The translations under genes and the position numbers were made by a program. A DNA stretch of 64,000 bases, taken from the NCBI RefSeq assembly GCF_029784155.1, contig NC_073693.1, positions 223,153,094 through 223,217,093 of the forward strand. The letters are read 5' to 3'. Below the pieces are notes generated by a model that searched no databases, had not been told where the DNA came from, and worked only from the letters and a program-made list of their open reading frames with translations. The stretch is from Uranotaenia lowii. Its lineage: Eukaryota > Arthropoda > Insecta > Diptera > Culicidae. Shown here in pieces: positions 1 to 11,845 of this stretch (within the stretch, counting starts at the first letter, position 1; every line of letters starts with the position of its first letter).

Positions 1-936
1 TGCTAAATAGTTTGAGCTACAAAATACAAATGAAATTTTACCTTCACACATTCCTGTAGGCCCTCTCACTATTTCCATTTTCATTTTTTCTTCAAAGTTA
101 ACCATTTGATAGTATTCCAATCCATTGGTCCAATACGGGCTTACTCTTCGAAAATGTCCTTGATTTTTTAATATAAAAAATTTATCACTAAATGACTGTG
201 TAACTATACACATACAAAGAAAAAAAGTAGTTTTTTCACTTTCAACAACCCGTTTGCTTCTGAATGCTTTTTGATATCATCAGGAGAGCTGTTTGTTTGA
301 GAGCCTTAGAAAACGTAGATATTTTAGGAATTTGAAATTACATTTTTACTTACAGAAAAAAAAATTCAAACACAAACCTTATTTTTCCTTTTTGATACTC
401 AACAAATAGGCTTTCAAATGTAGAAAACATTTTTCAAAAATTCAAACAATAGACTGAGTTATTCATGATAATGTACAAAAATTTATTGTTGGTCAAATTT
501 ACCCCGGTGATCAAAGTTACCCCGTTTTACGGTACCTGACTCGTTTTGCGCATTCAGATTCCTCAATTGAGAAAAAAATAATCTTCACTTCAAACAGATT
601 ACTTATTTGTATTGCATATCTCGTTGAGCTTGATCATTGATTCCAAATTCCACGACACAGTGCTTAGGATATTGCGATTAAGGGTTTCGATGATGTAGCC
701 AGGTTTTATTTTGATTGGGATCCTTATTTATGTTATCATGTTATTATGTGATTTGATATCAGATACTGACTCTGATACTGTAAAACTAATAAGAAAGAAC
801 CAAGACAACGTAAAGAATATTGCACCAAAAAAAAACACGTAGAAAAAGACCTTATGCCGTATTTGTTTTCACCCTGTGCTGTCAAAGCAGTTGGTGCACA
901 ACCGGTTGGCCATAAGATGAAAACAAAAACGTGTAT
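1..936. other. AT-rich stretch without a gene
   Basis: I see no coding gene here. The only structured part is around 490-530, where TTACCCC-type motifs occur twice in a row (ATTTACCCCGGTG then AGTTACCCCG). This resembles the ends of the GGGTAAAATGG-type repeats near 20.8-21.6 kb and may be a remnant of one. The rest is A/T-rich, with short poly-A and poly-T runs. Confidence 0.5.
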
Positions 937-2271
937 TAAAGCTTAGTTCTTTTAGAAATGGGACAGTTACGAATGCGTGTATCTCAAAAACCTTCCGTTT
1001 GATCTAAACACTTCCTATGAAGGAAATGAAGGTAATCTTATGATAATTCATGAAAAAATTTGAAAAAAATATTTATTGTTTTTTCTTAAAAATAAATTCT
1101 ACTTTATTCATGGTACCTCCCATCGGCTAGCGCACACTTTTTTCAGTCATGATATTGATCAGTTTTTCAAACTCATACTTCGTCTAATCTGTATTTTAGG
1201 TGGCAACATCCTCCTCCTTCAATTTCTGCTACTTTTCGGACCAATACTTCTCTTTTAAAAGAAACTGTGGGCAATTTAGTGGAAACAGCTGTTTCGACAT
1301 TAACAAATTTGATTATTTTTGAGCCAATCTTTGAGCGTTTTAAATGGAATTTTTGCTGGCAAAAACTTGCAATAACGAAGTAAAAGCATCATAAGATTGA
1401 ACTTAAAGTATTATCGGTTAGTATAGCTAGTAGGTTGCGAAGGGTTTATAAAAGATTACTCTTTTTAGGCGTTTAAAAACAGTAAAAACCATAGTTATCG
1501 TTTTGAAAATTGTTGATTTTTTCCCACTAAAGCAGAATCTTGTCAAATCATTATATTTTATACAAAATAACCAGCAAAAACATAATTTAATATAATCGGG
1601 ACCTTGCCATGAGCAGACATGGTATAGGATTCAAACGCTGGAATTTGTTTAACATAGGGTATTTCATAAGATTTTTCGTTCATCAGAAATCATCTGTCCC
1701 ATAGCCTTGGAATCGGCTATACAGCTTACGAGCTGTGGAATTAGCAAAAAAAAAGTTGTTTGAGGTTAGGTTTGAATGACTCATTACCAGGCAACACTTT
1801 CAGCTTATCGGAGACAAAAAAAATTCAAATTTCAGCGGTCTACCCTTAGTTTTTCGCTTATTGAAAATTAAAAATGCTGGCATGAGACTTGACTACCCTG
1901 ATGACCCTTAGCCGAAGTTGCCGATCATATGCTTCACTTCAATGCTTGATTTGAACTTTGTGGACATTTTTGACAGTATTTGCATACTTTTCCACCACTC
2001 ACACACAGTAACTTTTCGAATATTCAACGGTTTTGTCAGCTATCAATATGATAATGATGGATTTTGAATGAAATTGTGCAAAATTATTTTTTCCATTTTC
2101 TCTTGCGTCGTAAGCATCTCCAAAACGCGTGAATTTTTAAATTTGAAAAAAATAGGTCGGGTAGTACTTTTTACAGGCAACAAAATGCTGTCAAAATTTT
2201 GAATGTCCGATTAGTAGTAAACGAGCTATAAGCAAGAGAAAGTGTCCCATTTCTAAAAGAACTAAGCTTTA
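937..2271. mobile_element. Non-autonomous DNA transposon, 1.3 kb, long perfect TIRs
   Basis: The two ends are perfect inverted repeats of about 28 bp beginning TAAAGCTTAGTTCTTTTAGA and running through AATGGGACA. The hexamer GTGTAT lies directly outside both ends (931-936 and 2272-2277), so a 6-bp target duplication is likely. An alternative reading is a TA duplication with GTGTAT flanking both sides by chance. The interior is AT-rich. It has a 60-codon open frame at 1076-1258 that is Phe/Leu-rich and resembles no transposase, so the copy is called non-autonomous. The superfamily is not assigned because a 6-bp duplication does not fit the common ones well. Confidence 0.75.
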
Positions 2272-2529
2272 GTGTATTTGTTGTGCAAATGAACCCTCAA
2301 ACTGCCTTTTTTTCCGACCGTGTAATATAAATTGGGTTTCTCTCCTTAGTGTGTTTATACTGAGTAGTTGCATTTCTGCCGCAGCATTAGATGGTGGCGC
2401 TTTTTGATTTTGTCCGTCGATTTCCGTTAGAGTTCCGAATCTTGTAATAGAATATTTTTGCTAAATTCATCAAAATAAGATGTAAGAAAGCCAAAAAAGT
2501 TTATGAGTGACTCTCTTCCCACTTTTTAT

Positions 2530-3536
2530 CGATCCACTGAATCGAGGGAGAGGTGCTAAACCACCGGAAAAACATTTCTTGTGCTCGAATACTCTCTGAT
2601 GCCCAATTTGGTTTCTTTTGCTTTATTTATTGTTGAGATATGCTATAAAATTAGTATCGGAGCCCCTCTTCCTACCTATCCCCTACCTGGAATGAGGAGA
2701 TCAAGGTCAAACATTTCGTGCATTAATATACACTCCCATACCAAATTTTGTTCCATTTGCTCGATTGTATGGTTGTTCACATGTCATATTTGGTTCAATT
2801 TGTTGGATAAGTTTTTGGTTTAAGCAAAACAATCTCATGTCAAAACATTTCGTCTTCTCTAACTGTATCCCCAATTGAAGGAGAAAGAAGTGTCAAACAA
2901 GCAAATAACTATTTTACGTATCCAAACGCTTTCCTATGTGAAAGTTGTTTCCATTTGCTCGATTAGTTCTCAAGTTATGCGAAAAATTTTAAAGGAGCCT
3001 CCTCTCTCCTTCCTATCACCCCACTGGAAAGAGGTAGTAGTAGGTAGTAGTACCAAATATTATCAAAAACATTCCTTGTGCTAAAATACCCTCCCAAGCT
3101 AAATTTCTTTCCATTTGTTGGGTAGTTCCTCAGTGATGTAAAAACTTGTATACGAGCTCCCTCCTCACTTAAGATTTTCCGATTGGAAGAACGCAGGGTT
3201 GCTGAAAATTGTATAGGAGAACTATTTATCGTATGAAAATACCCTTTCAAGTCAAATTTGTGTGTTTGTTTGTTTGTTTTTTTTTTGTTTTTTTTTGTTT
3301 TTTTTATCGAAAAGTTTTCAAATTATGCAATAAAAAAGGTATGAAAGCCCCCCTCCTTCCTCTCTGCATCTCTAAATTTGGTTCCATTAGCTTGCAAAAA
3401 TCTCCAGCTATATAAAATAAAAATTGTAAGGTAGGCCCCCTCTCCCCTTCCTTCAATACCCTGCCAAGTTTCAAGCAAATCGCTTCAGTAGGTTTCAAGT
3501 CTATAGGGAACAGACAGACAGAAATTAATTTTTCCA
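2530..3536 (+). repeat. (CAGA)-tailed dispersed repeat, 5'-truncated copy
   Basis: This copy shows the family's body of loosely repeated 100-150 bp modules. Each module combines a C-rich CTTCCTATCACCCC-like block with a phrase close to AAATTTTGTTCCATTTGCTCG. It ends with a block AAGTTTCAAGCAAATCG...TCTATAGGGAA followed by a short CAGACAGACAGA tail. The same body and tail order is seen at 33838-34822, and in reverse at 39590-41154. The usual start (CTAGCTGACCCGGTGTGCTT) is missing here. Small open frames over this stretch are side effects of the repeat. The class of element is not known to me. Confidence 0.7.
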
Positions 3537-3559
3537 AACGTAACATTTAATTTAATATA

Positions 3560-3724
3560 AGTCTGTTGTCTCCTGAGCCGATGTCCGCGAGTTCGAGCCC
3601 AAGAGTAAACATCGAATACAGTTGTACCGGATAAGTTTTTCAATAACGATCCGCCAACTGCAACGTTGATAAAGTCGCGAATGCCATAAAGATGGTAAAA
3701 AGACTATAATCGAAACAAAAAAAA
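3560..3724 (+). mobile_element. tRNA-derived SINE, family B, 5'-truncated
   Basis: This segment matches the SINE at 3873-4043 and the reverse copy at 24815-25007. It begins inside the tRNA-like head (GTCTGTTGTCTCCTGAGCCGA), so the A box is missing, but the B-box-like GAGTTCGAGCC is present. The tRNA-unrelated body ends with a GACTATAATCGAAAC block and a short A-run. It sits directly after the CAGA tail of the previous repeat, so it may have inserted into or next to that tail. Confidence 0.75.
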
Positions 3725-3872
3725 TCAATGATCTATTAAATAATAAAGATGAACTGCAGTGTACAGTAGAATTAATAACTAAAATAAGTAAGGGATGCAC
3801 AAAACATGATGAATCCAACGCGCTTTAGGCGAGTTTGCTATTGATCATTTGTAATTAACTTTTTCCAAAAAA

Positions 3873-4043
3873 GGCTTGTGATATAGCTCAGTTGGCAAGT
3901 CAGTTGCTTCCTGAACCGATGTCCGTGAGTGGGAGCCTAAGAGTAAACATAAATTTTTCAATGACTGTCCGCCAACTGTATCGTTGATATAAATCGCGAA
4001 TGTCATAAAGATGTTAAAACGGCTATAATCGAAACAAAAAAAC
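3873..4043 (+). mobile_element. tRNA-derived SINE, family B
   Basis: The head reads as a tRNA gene: GGCTTGTGATATAGCTCAGT followed by TGGCAAGTC supplies a near-consensus RNA polymerase III A box (TAGCTCAGTTGG). The B-box region (GTGAGTGGGAGCC) is decayed compared with GAGTTCGAGCC in the other copies. The body continues with AGTAAACAT and a CGCCAACTGTA block and ends at GGCTATAATCGAAAC plus an A-run. It is an old copy, about 80-85 percent alike to 24815-25007 by eye. Confidence 0.8.
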
Positions 4044-4099
4044 TTATGATAATTGATAATTGTATCAAAAGAAAGTAGCATTGCATGCAATTAATGCAA

Positions 4100-7000
4100 T
4101 ATTGGATTGCTGTAGCTAATTAAATTTAGTCTGAAGTGGGAATTGGTTTTAAGACATTATACTCATGAGAAGTTTTTTTTTTCAAAAATTGATTTTCTTA
4201 GTTTTTTCAACGTTGGAATTACATATGACCAACTTTTTTAACTCCAGATTGCATCACGTTAAGCGTTATCACAAAATACTTGTAGTATTTCCTTCAGTGT
4301 TTTCAAAATCATAAAATCTAAAGATAATGGAATCAAATGGATTCATCTATGGATTCACATTACTTCAGATAATTCTAATAATTTCATATGGTTTTACCCT
4401 CGTAGACTGCTGACTGGAACTGTAACTAGTTTGAAATATTTTTGAAATTTCTTCAAAGTTTCTGAATAGATTGCTCAATTTAAAAATTCCATTTCAATTT
4501 AAAAATATTGAAAGTAAAAACTAAGAAAATAAGAACCTCTGAAATTTTGAAACAATCTAAATATTTATTATTTTAAAAAGTTTTTTTTTGTAGATTTCAA
4601 ATAGAAAAAAATAAAATTTTATGAGGGAATACCGATCAAATATTTTAAATTTTGGTGGAAATGAACTGAGAAAAGCCCATGCAAAAATTAGCTGCTAAAA
4701 AATTAGATAATGTCCGATAATTTAATAAATAGGAGAAATTAGGGTTAATTATAAAGAGAAAAAAAAACAAAACATCTAGCGATTTTTTTGAACTCCGAAA
4801 GGAAAATTACAAAATTAGTTACTTGATTGATAACATGATTTTCATGAATGTTGAGATCTTCTTTCAGGGAGACCTTTATCTTCCTTGCTGGAGATAAAAG
4901 ATTTTTTTAAAACTATCCTTAAAAAACGAAAATTTGGCATCCTTTTTTCGGAGTGAGTTTCGAGTTTGTATGAAAAAGCTGTGGCGATTGCAAAACTTCA
5001 CAACTTCAACGAAGGTATCAAGTAACTCTTTTGAATTTTGATATTACTTAATGAGTAATTTTACTTTAAAGTTGCATGTTTTAAATCTTTAAAGTTGTGA
5101 AAATTGCCCAATAGATAGTTTGAAGGACAGATTATTGGACAACCCAGTCGAGTTTTGTATCGATGGCCGGAAAAAGGGTCGTCCATTTAACTGTTTATTG
5201 TTTTTGAGATTTTGTCGCGAAGATGAAAAAAATTGGGAGTTTATGCGACGAAAAACTGAAGCATATGTTAAATTTCGATTTAAAGCTCAGAAACAAACCC
5301 TTTCCTTCATGTTTCCTATGATTGAAACTCCATCTGTCAGGATTTTAAATAAGTTTCTGTTTGTCAAACTCTCCATATTGTTTCTGCGGTAAACTTTTAA
5401 AACAATTTATAACAAATTATTTGCGATTTTATATTGATTGTTCATACGCTAGCGTGTTCAACTGATAAGTCTTAATATTATGGCAACACCGCGTTCGTTT
5501 TACAACTCCAGAATGGGTGGAACATTTTTTTTTAAAGTAAATCAAACTGAACTCTCCTCTGCTCCAGAGGGCAACCTTCATTCACATAAATTCTACCAGC
5601 CAAACAATAGTGGTACCATGTCCTCCCCCTCCTTTGCAATGGACGATGAAACATGTGCTACTGCTGCTGGGGTCAAAACTTCGCCTCCGTGTTTTTTTTT
5701 GCACTTCTTTTCTCTCTTGCCAATAATAGTTATGTACGTGTACAAGTACCTTCCACAAATCCATGAAGCATAGCATGATGATCTCGTATGCTACTGCCCT
5801 TCAAAATGTCGTTTTTATTCTGTTGCGAAGAGTTGGTGCAATTTTTTTTCCTGCTGCCACGCTGATATTTATTTGCTTTACAATATTTCTGCTCCGCTTT
5901 CCATTTCATTCAGATTTGCTTTATGGTAGACAGATTTTTGCGAATACTAACGCAGCATGACATTTTATGTTTGACGCGCTTTTCTTTTTGTTTGATGACT
6001 TCCATCCGTGTATTTGATTTTAGTAAAAAAGATCATAGGATCAACACAAAAATCTAGAAGAACATTTTCAATTTGCGTCACGTCTAGACAAAATTCCTTA
6101 GTTAAAAAGAAAAACGTTCAATTCCTAAAAGTAATTGATATTTAAAATGCCTCAATGTGTTCTTCAGACTGATGTTGCTACATAATTCATCTTCCATGAC
6201 AGACTTAACCAGATTGATATGTGTGTGGCATACAAAACATTGCAAAAAAATATATGCTGGCGTATTCAACCAGGGCCATTTTAATTCCTTCCTTTCCGTC
6301 ATCATGATCATCATCATAATCATTATAAGAACCATCATCATCATCACCATTGATGATGTTAGCTGAGGTCTCAATGTGAGTTCGTTTGACCATCATCAGC
6401 CATTGCCGTTCAGATTTTATGCTGGCTGGGTGGATGAAAGAATCGTGCGAAGAAGTTAAGAGAAATCGCGAAAGAAAAAAAAACTGGTACGATGAAATTA
6501 TGCTGCTATGTAGCCGAACTGCATTGTTTGCGAATTGCATCGGTGTTGGTGAGATTATATGCGATTTTTTCTCTTTCGCATCTTTTTTTCCTTCTTATTT
6601 CAGCCCATCGAACCAGCAACCAGCTTCAGCATAATTTTCATGGTCAAAGTAATTTAAAATAATATGTTCCGTGCATGAATGTGCAGTGTACATAAGCATA
6701 GGAACCGAAGGCCAAAGCCGCAATCAACGAGCCGCGATGCGCGACATTTATGGATCGTGTTTTGCGGGTTGTTCCGACCAAGCCAAGATCCTGGGAAAAT
6801 CATGACGCGCGGACGCATTAAAGACGTTTTGACTGAAGTTGAATCAAAGTTTGAGGGATTGTGCGCTTAAAATATAATTTTTCGAAATATCATTCTAAAT
6901 GACAGTTTATTCTGTTTCAATTTTTTTTCTATATTTCATATCATTTCAACTTATGCTACTAATGGTGTTCTAGCAAAACAATTTAAACTACTTTCAAATA

Positions 7001-7432
7001 TTTCGTCTTATCTACATCGTTTATAAAATTGGATGTTTTTATACTTTGATTTGCAGTGCAGCTCTCTGTAGTCATCCAAAAATGTACTAACTTAAAATTG
7101 ACAAAAACAACATAGACGGGACTCAAACTGAAGATGATAATTAAGAATGTTAGAAACAAATTTTCATAGAACATAAGAATACTTCCGAGATTTATCATGG
7201 ACTCGCTTTTTATTTTTGCCCATTATTTGTTGCAAAACCATTTAAGAGTTTCTTATAAAACAAATAAAAACATCATAATCATTTCACTTTGGCTTTCATT
7301 AAAACCCGGATTACAACATTTAATAATGCTTATGAAATAAAACCTTATTAGCTTTAATCAATAAAGCTAGAAAAAATATTGAAGAAAAAACCCTTAGTAC
7401 GAACCAATTTATACACCCACTCATAATTACAC
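4100..7432. other. No gene seen; GC-richer island 5400-6900
   Basis: The first part, 4100-5400, is plain AT-rich DNA with poly-A and poly-T runs. From about 5400 to 6900 the base composition is more balanced. There is a run of ATC/ATT trinucleotides at about 6299-6357 and several open frames of 60-110 codons, none of which I recognise. The stretch does not resemble any other segment of the window, so it may be unique host DNA such as regulatory or intronic sequence. From 6900 to 7430 it is AT-rich again. Confidence 0.4.
6299..6357 (+). repeat. Imperfect ATC/ATT trinucleotide repeat
   Basis: An imperfect run of ATC, ATT and ATG trinucleotides (ATCATGATCATCATCATAAT and onward). It explains the Ile-rich and Asp/Met-rich open frames on the two strands here, which are not treated as genes. 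Confidence 0.8.
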
Positions 7433-7503
7433 ACCCACAAATCAGACTCTACTCCAATAATGAAATTCCTTGGAGGTGGAATTATCAATAGAAGATTCTA
7501 TCC
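7433..7503 (+). repeat. Short dispersed repeat block, copy 1
   Basis: About 70 bp starting ACCCACAAATCAGACTCTAC are close to 90 percent identical to 22677-22745. Both continue with CCAATAATGAA and a GGTGGAATTATC block. The flanks differ, so this is a conserved core of a dispersed repeat whose full extent I cannot define. Confidence 0.7.
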
Positions 7504-8743
7504 AAACCTATGCATTCTACGGAGTCCATGCATGATTTAGCTTGGGAGCTCGAGTCTTACCAGTAGTGCTTTTCCAATCATATAATCTTGAGTACACAGC
7601 AAAAATTATTCCCTGTAAAATTACGCAAATGTCCTGTAAAAAAAAGGATCAGGACATTTACCGTTATTTTATAGGTCGAAAAACAAATTACGTGACATTA
7701 AATTTTCAGTTTACAACTTTTTTACTGAACATTTGCTGTAATAATAAGTGAATCTTCGTTAACTTTCAAGGAAAACAATTTAAAATTACAGGTTTACATT
7801 ACAGGTTGCAGTTTCAGTGACACGTAACAAAAAAATTTTCTATGTACAGTACACTTTTTAGCGCATTTTCGGTACAGAAATTTGCTAAATTGGCATTGGA
7901 TTTTTGCAACTTTTTCCATCAGTTTCGATAGTTTATTGTCATTGATCTTCTGCCACCGCCGATTACACTAGTTTACAAAATTTAAAAACAAAATATCGTA
8001 GAAATTTTGGAAAAATAAGTAAAAACATATTCAAATATATCGGACTGCATCCCATTAATTCGAATATTTTTTTTTGTATACTGAAAGTGAATGAATTTGC
8101 TACCGATCATCTGAACTTCATATTTGCGTGTTTGTTGATTTATTGTTATATATGTAAGTGTGTTGATATAAGTGAAGTTGTATTAGCAGTCACAATAAAA
8201 AAAGCTTTTTATTAGAGAAAATTTTATTTTATCGACAGTTTTTGAACCCATGGTAACATTTTGAAAATCTGATTTTCTATGGACTGTAAGTGTCAATTTG
8301 AAACAAAGATTTCAAGCTGTCAGCTGTCATTATTTATTAAACTCTGATTTAAGCAATACACCTGATATTTTTTTTTGAAAAAGTTGTATTGAAGCTGGCA
8401 AAGGTGGAGTTATCTTAACTATTGTTCAACGAATCAATTCTGCACAAATGACGTGCAAAAAAGTTATTTCCAAAAAATGGGTCGAAATTTTGAACGAACG
8501 TTTTCGGTCTTTAAAATAATTCAGGTGTTTGGGGAAATTTATTTTCTTGAAGATCTACCTAGATTGGAATAAGAAGGAAGCTGCAGTTAGCTTCTCATAT
8601 GTAGCTAGAAAGAAAGTTTTTCTTTTCATAAAAATTACCTAAAAAATAACTATTCGCAAAATCAATGAAATTTCTTCTTCCTTTTGAGCTTTTGGTTGCA
8701 GAGCTTCATCAGGAATATTTTTCCGTATTGTGAAAAGTGTAAA
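7504..8743. other. No gene; contains one Harbinger-like terminus
   Basis: The stretch is AT-rich and has no recognisable gene. At 7963-7965 a TTA is followed by CACTAGTTTACAAAATTT. This is the same terminus, with the same TTA neighbour, as the element at 19396-20559. No matching right end was found in the next 1.7 kb, so this is probably a truncated copy of that family. Confidence 0.5.
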
Positions 8744-8982
8744 TCTCGCGTGAGCTTTCATTACGTCGTATGAAACAAAATGTAAACAAACAGTTTTATT
8801 ACGAAAAAATACAAAAACTGACACAAGCTAGTCGCAACTTCTTCTCATTTAGAATATTTGAAGCCTGAACAACATATTCTATATGTGAAATACTAGTTTC
8901 AAATTTATTTTGAAAACTTTTGCATAAGTTTTCTGTGAATTCTTAAGATGTTTAATACGACGTAATGAAAGCTCAAGCGAGA
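8744..8982. mobile_element. Small MITE-like element with 33-bp inverted ends
   Basis: TCTCGCGTGAGCTTTCATTA at 8744 continues through CGTCGTATGAAAC. It is repeated in reverse complement at 8950-8982 with only two mismatches. The 170-bp interior is AT-rich. I could not define a target duplication, so the true ends may lie further out. Confidence 0.55.
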
Positions 8983-9639
8983 AATATTAGTTACTTATAT
9001 AAATTAACCAATTCACAATGTTAACCATCAACGGCCGGCACTGTATAATCAAGTTTTTTTTCTCTAAACAACGGCCTAAATGTGATACCAAAAAAGCAAC
9101 TGATTTGATTTGAAATTCTTTTATTTGGAAAAACAATTGAATATTTAAAATTTAGTGTAAAATAAAACCAAATTCTTCGAGATGCCTACTCATGAAAAGG
9201 TTCCAACAAGATTCCAATTATTTTTCTAGGTGAATTTCTGTAAAATATCATGATTTTGCAAAGGTTTTGCTTCTGTGGTAAAAATAATAGGTATACACAT
9301 GACTGAAAAAAGTGTGCAAGGATAAAAAGAGATTTAATAATAAAGTAAGAGTATTTCTAGTATTCAACGATAAATTATTATTTTTATATTCTTACATTAA
9401 ATGTCATATTAACACCTTCATTTCCTCAATAGAAAGTTTTTCGATCAAATGAATAGTTTTTAAAATACACACGTTTGTAACTGTCCGGTTTCTAAATGAT
9501 CATAGCCTTAGTGATTAATAAGTCAAAGTTCCAGCAATTGTCCTAAACTTAGGTTGGAATCAATGAAGTAATTTAAAAATCTTTTTTTTTTCCTATCATT
9601 TCTATCCTAATAAAAAGTGATGAACAAGGTTTAAGCACG

Positions 9640-9722
9640 CAATTGTAAACAAACAAAGTGAGTTCGGCCCCTTAAAGCCTAAAGGTATGAGCCGTTTTAA
9701 ATAAAGATGTTACAAAAAAAAA
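9640..9722 (+). repeat. Poly(A)-ended retroposed 3' tail
   Basis: A less AT-rich phrase (GTGAGTTCGGCCCCTTAAAG, then TATGAGCCG) leads into AATAAAGATGTTAC and an A-run ending near 9722. This order of AATAAA followed by poly(A) is what a reverse-transcribed 3' end looks like. It could be the tail of a LINE or of a processed transcript. No body is recognisable upstream. Confidence 0.4.
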
Positions 9723-9989
9723 ATCATAATGTGATTCCTGGTATGTTAATTAAGAATTTCTAATTTCCCAGGAAAATTGTGAACTTAGACAAAATACGAA
9801 TTTGGAATTATTATCTGGTAGCATATATAAAGCAATAAAATTGTTCAGAGTATGTTGAATGGTTGAAAATCATCGAAATTTTCTTCTACAATATGTTTTA
9901 TATTGTTCAACGGATAATTTGAGCATAAGTTTACAATTTTTGAATGAAGCAATTGGCGATGGCGAGGACCAGTAATATGTTGTCTGTTG

Positions 9990-11840
9990 TATTAGATGTT
10001 GAAAAAACCCGCATTCAAAGCGAGCTTAAATCGAATCCCGTTGCTTTTTGGTCATATATACCGTAAAAACTACTGCAGGACTACCCAGTTGATATGACAT
10101 TCTCCGGCAAGACAGCAGAAACGTTTACCGACTCCGCAAACCTCTTCGCTGAGTTCTTCCAGTCAGTTTTCTTGAATGACGATGGACTCACTTTAGCTGT
10201 ACCTCTTGAATCTGTACCGTCATACAATATCCTTGTACCTACTCTTACACGTTCTGATGTTGACGTCTACAATGCCCTTATAGCAGTGAACGTTTCGAAA
10301 GGACCAGGACCTGATAGTTTGCCACCGGTGTTCGTAAAAAACTATGACTCAGCAATAGCTCTAGCAAGGATTTTTAAAATGTCCCTGTCATCTTTCCCGC
10401 AGGCGTGGAAAATAGCATCGATCCCACCAGTACATAAAAGTGGCAGCGATCATTCCGTCGAAAACCCGTCTGATTTCAATCCTTAACTGTTTTGCGAAAG
10501 AACTTTTGTCTACGATGCTATATATCCGTCTATAGCTCGTTAATTGATAATGCTCAACATAGATTCGTGCAAAAACGTTCAACCACCTCAAACCTTATGG
10601 AATTTACAAATTTTGAAAAACACGAATAACGTCAGAAAGTGCACACTTTATACATCTATTTCTCCAAAGCATTTGATCACGTTCCTCACATACTGGGCCC
10701 TATTACATAAAACGAGTCGAGTAATTCGACTCGACTCCAGTCACTGTTGAGTCGAGCGAAATGACGTATTACAGTAGTCGAGAGAAACAGCTGAGTCATG
10801 AACCTTCAAGCAGTCGACTCAGCCGAGCTACTCGACTGAAGTTCGACTCGACTCGGCTACTGTAATTAAAAAAATGGCTCACTCGAGTAAAATGATTCGT
10901 GACTTATGTAAAAGGGCCCACTGTAAATAGACAAACTTGGACTCCTTGGACTTCCTGAGTGGATAACAAAATGGTTTGCCTCGTATTTGAACTCCAGATT
11001 GGCCTACGTTAGAGTCATCTCTTTCTACTCTTCGAAGTTTTCGATACCATACGGGGTTCCCTAAGGAAGTCATCTAGGACCGTTAATATTCATACTGTTC
11101 GTTGACGATTTGTGTGATATGTTGAGGTCGCATAATCTATTTTGTGCGGACGACCTAAAGCTTTTCCGACAAATTACATCACCGCTGGACTGCATCATGT
11201 TGCAGAATACGTCTACGTTGTTATGAGATGATGCGGTTTGAGTAGAATGTTGGTGAATGTTAAAACGTGCAAAACATTGAGTTTATCAAGAACCCGTAAC
11301 GAGCATCAGTATGACTTCACAATGGGTGATACCGGTCTTGAAACTGTTGACACAATTAAGGATCTCGGTGTTACCTTCGATAGCCGGATCAGATTTCACA
11401 CGCATATCACTATAATGGCCGTCAAGACTTTGCTTGGTTTCCTCCGTCGCAACACAATCACTTATGCAACTTAAAACACTGTATTGTTCGATCGTCAGAA
11501 GTATACTTAAATACGTAGCTACAGTTTGGGCCCTGTTCCAACTGACTTTGAGCCAATCTCTCGAAGGTTTCCAACGAGCGTTTGTTCGCTATGGTCTTCG
11601 GGAATTTAACTGGAATCCCGAAGTCAGGACTCCCTATGAACATCGTAGAAAACTTGATTCAGGAAAAAAAAGCAAAAGGAAGTTTCTGCAGTGTTTATTC
11701 ACATTCGGCTTACTGAGCGGCAATATTATTTCCCCGGTTTTTTAGATCCATTTTGATCTTTTCTAGGTAGTTTTCCAATACCGTTCTATTGAGTTCACGT
11801 TGAAGGAAGCTTTTCTGGATTTGCAAAAACTCACCAGCAC
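9990..11840 (+). pseudogene. Non-LTR retrotransposon reverse transcriptase, dead
   Basis: This is the ORF2 remnant of a Jockey/CR1-type LINE that would copy its own RNA at a nicked target. Translated pieces in order are a linker (KTRIQSELKSNPVAFWSYI), the first reverse transcriptase block GPGPDSLPPVFVKNY, an SGSDHSVEN block near 10441-10470, a polymerase region with FSKAFDHVPH-like sequence frameshifted at 10655-10690, FCADD at about 11130-11150 (the catalytic Y/F-ADD box), KDLGVTFDSRIRFHTHI, and the C-terminal YCSIVRSILKY...FQRAFVRYGLREF. There are several frameshifts and stops, the endonuclease is absent (5' truncation), and a MITE interrupts the catalytic region at 10695-10919. The end near 11840 abuts a mariner fragment. 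Clade assignment within the Jockey/CR1 groups is uncertain. Confidence 0.85.
10695..10919. mobile_element. 225-bp MITE nested in the LINE, ACT duplication
   Basis: The element begins GGGCCCTATTACATAA and ends TTATGTAAAAGGGCCC, which are inverted copies with one mismatch. ACT lies on both sides (10692-10694 and 10920-10922), a 3-bp target duplication as made by PIF/Harbinger-like transposases. The inside is built from many copies of ACTCGA/TCGAGT in both orientations. Removing the element with one ACT rejoins the reverse transcriptase frame (...HVPHIL before; LGLLGLPEWITKWFASYL after), so the boundaries are firm. Confidence 0.85.
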
Positions 11841-11845
11841 AAGTT

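Noticed and set aside
3509..3521. CRISPR-like or telomere-like CAGA repeat
   Set aside because: The CAGA units are the simple tail of a dispersed repeat; there are no spacers and no array structure.
5120..5392. 90-codon frame starting MKDRLLDNPVEFCIDGRKKG
   Set aside because: Composition is plausible, but it is isolated in AT-rich DNA, has no recognised domain, and I could not find a supporting splice or promoter context.
6102..6540. Asp/Met-rich 90-111 codon minus-strand frames
   Set aside because: They run through the ATC/ATG trinucleotide repeat and overlap open frames on the other strand.
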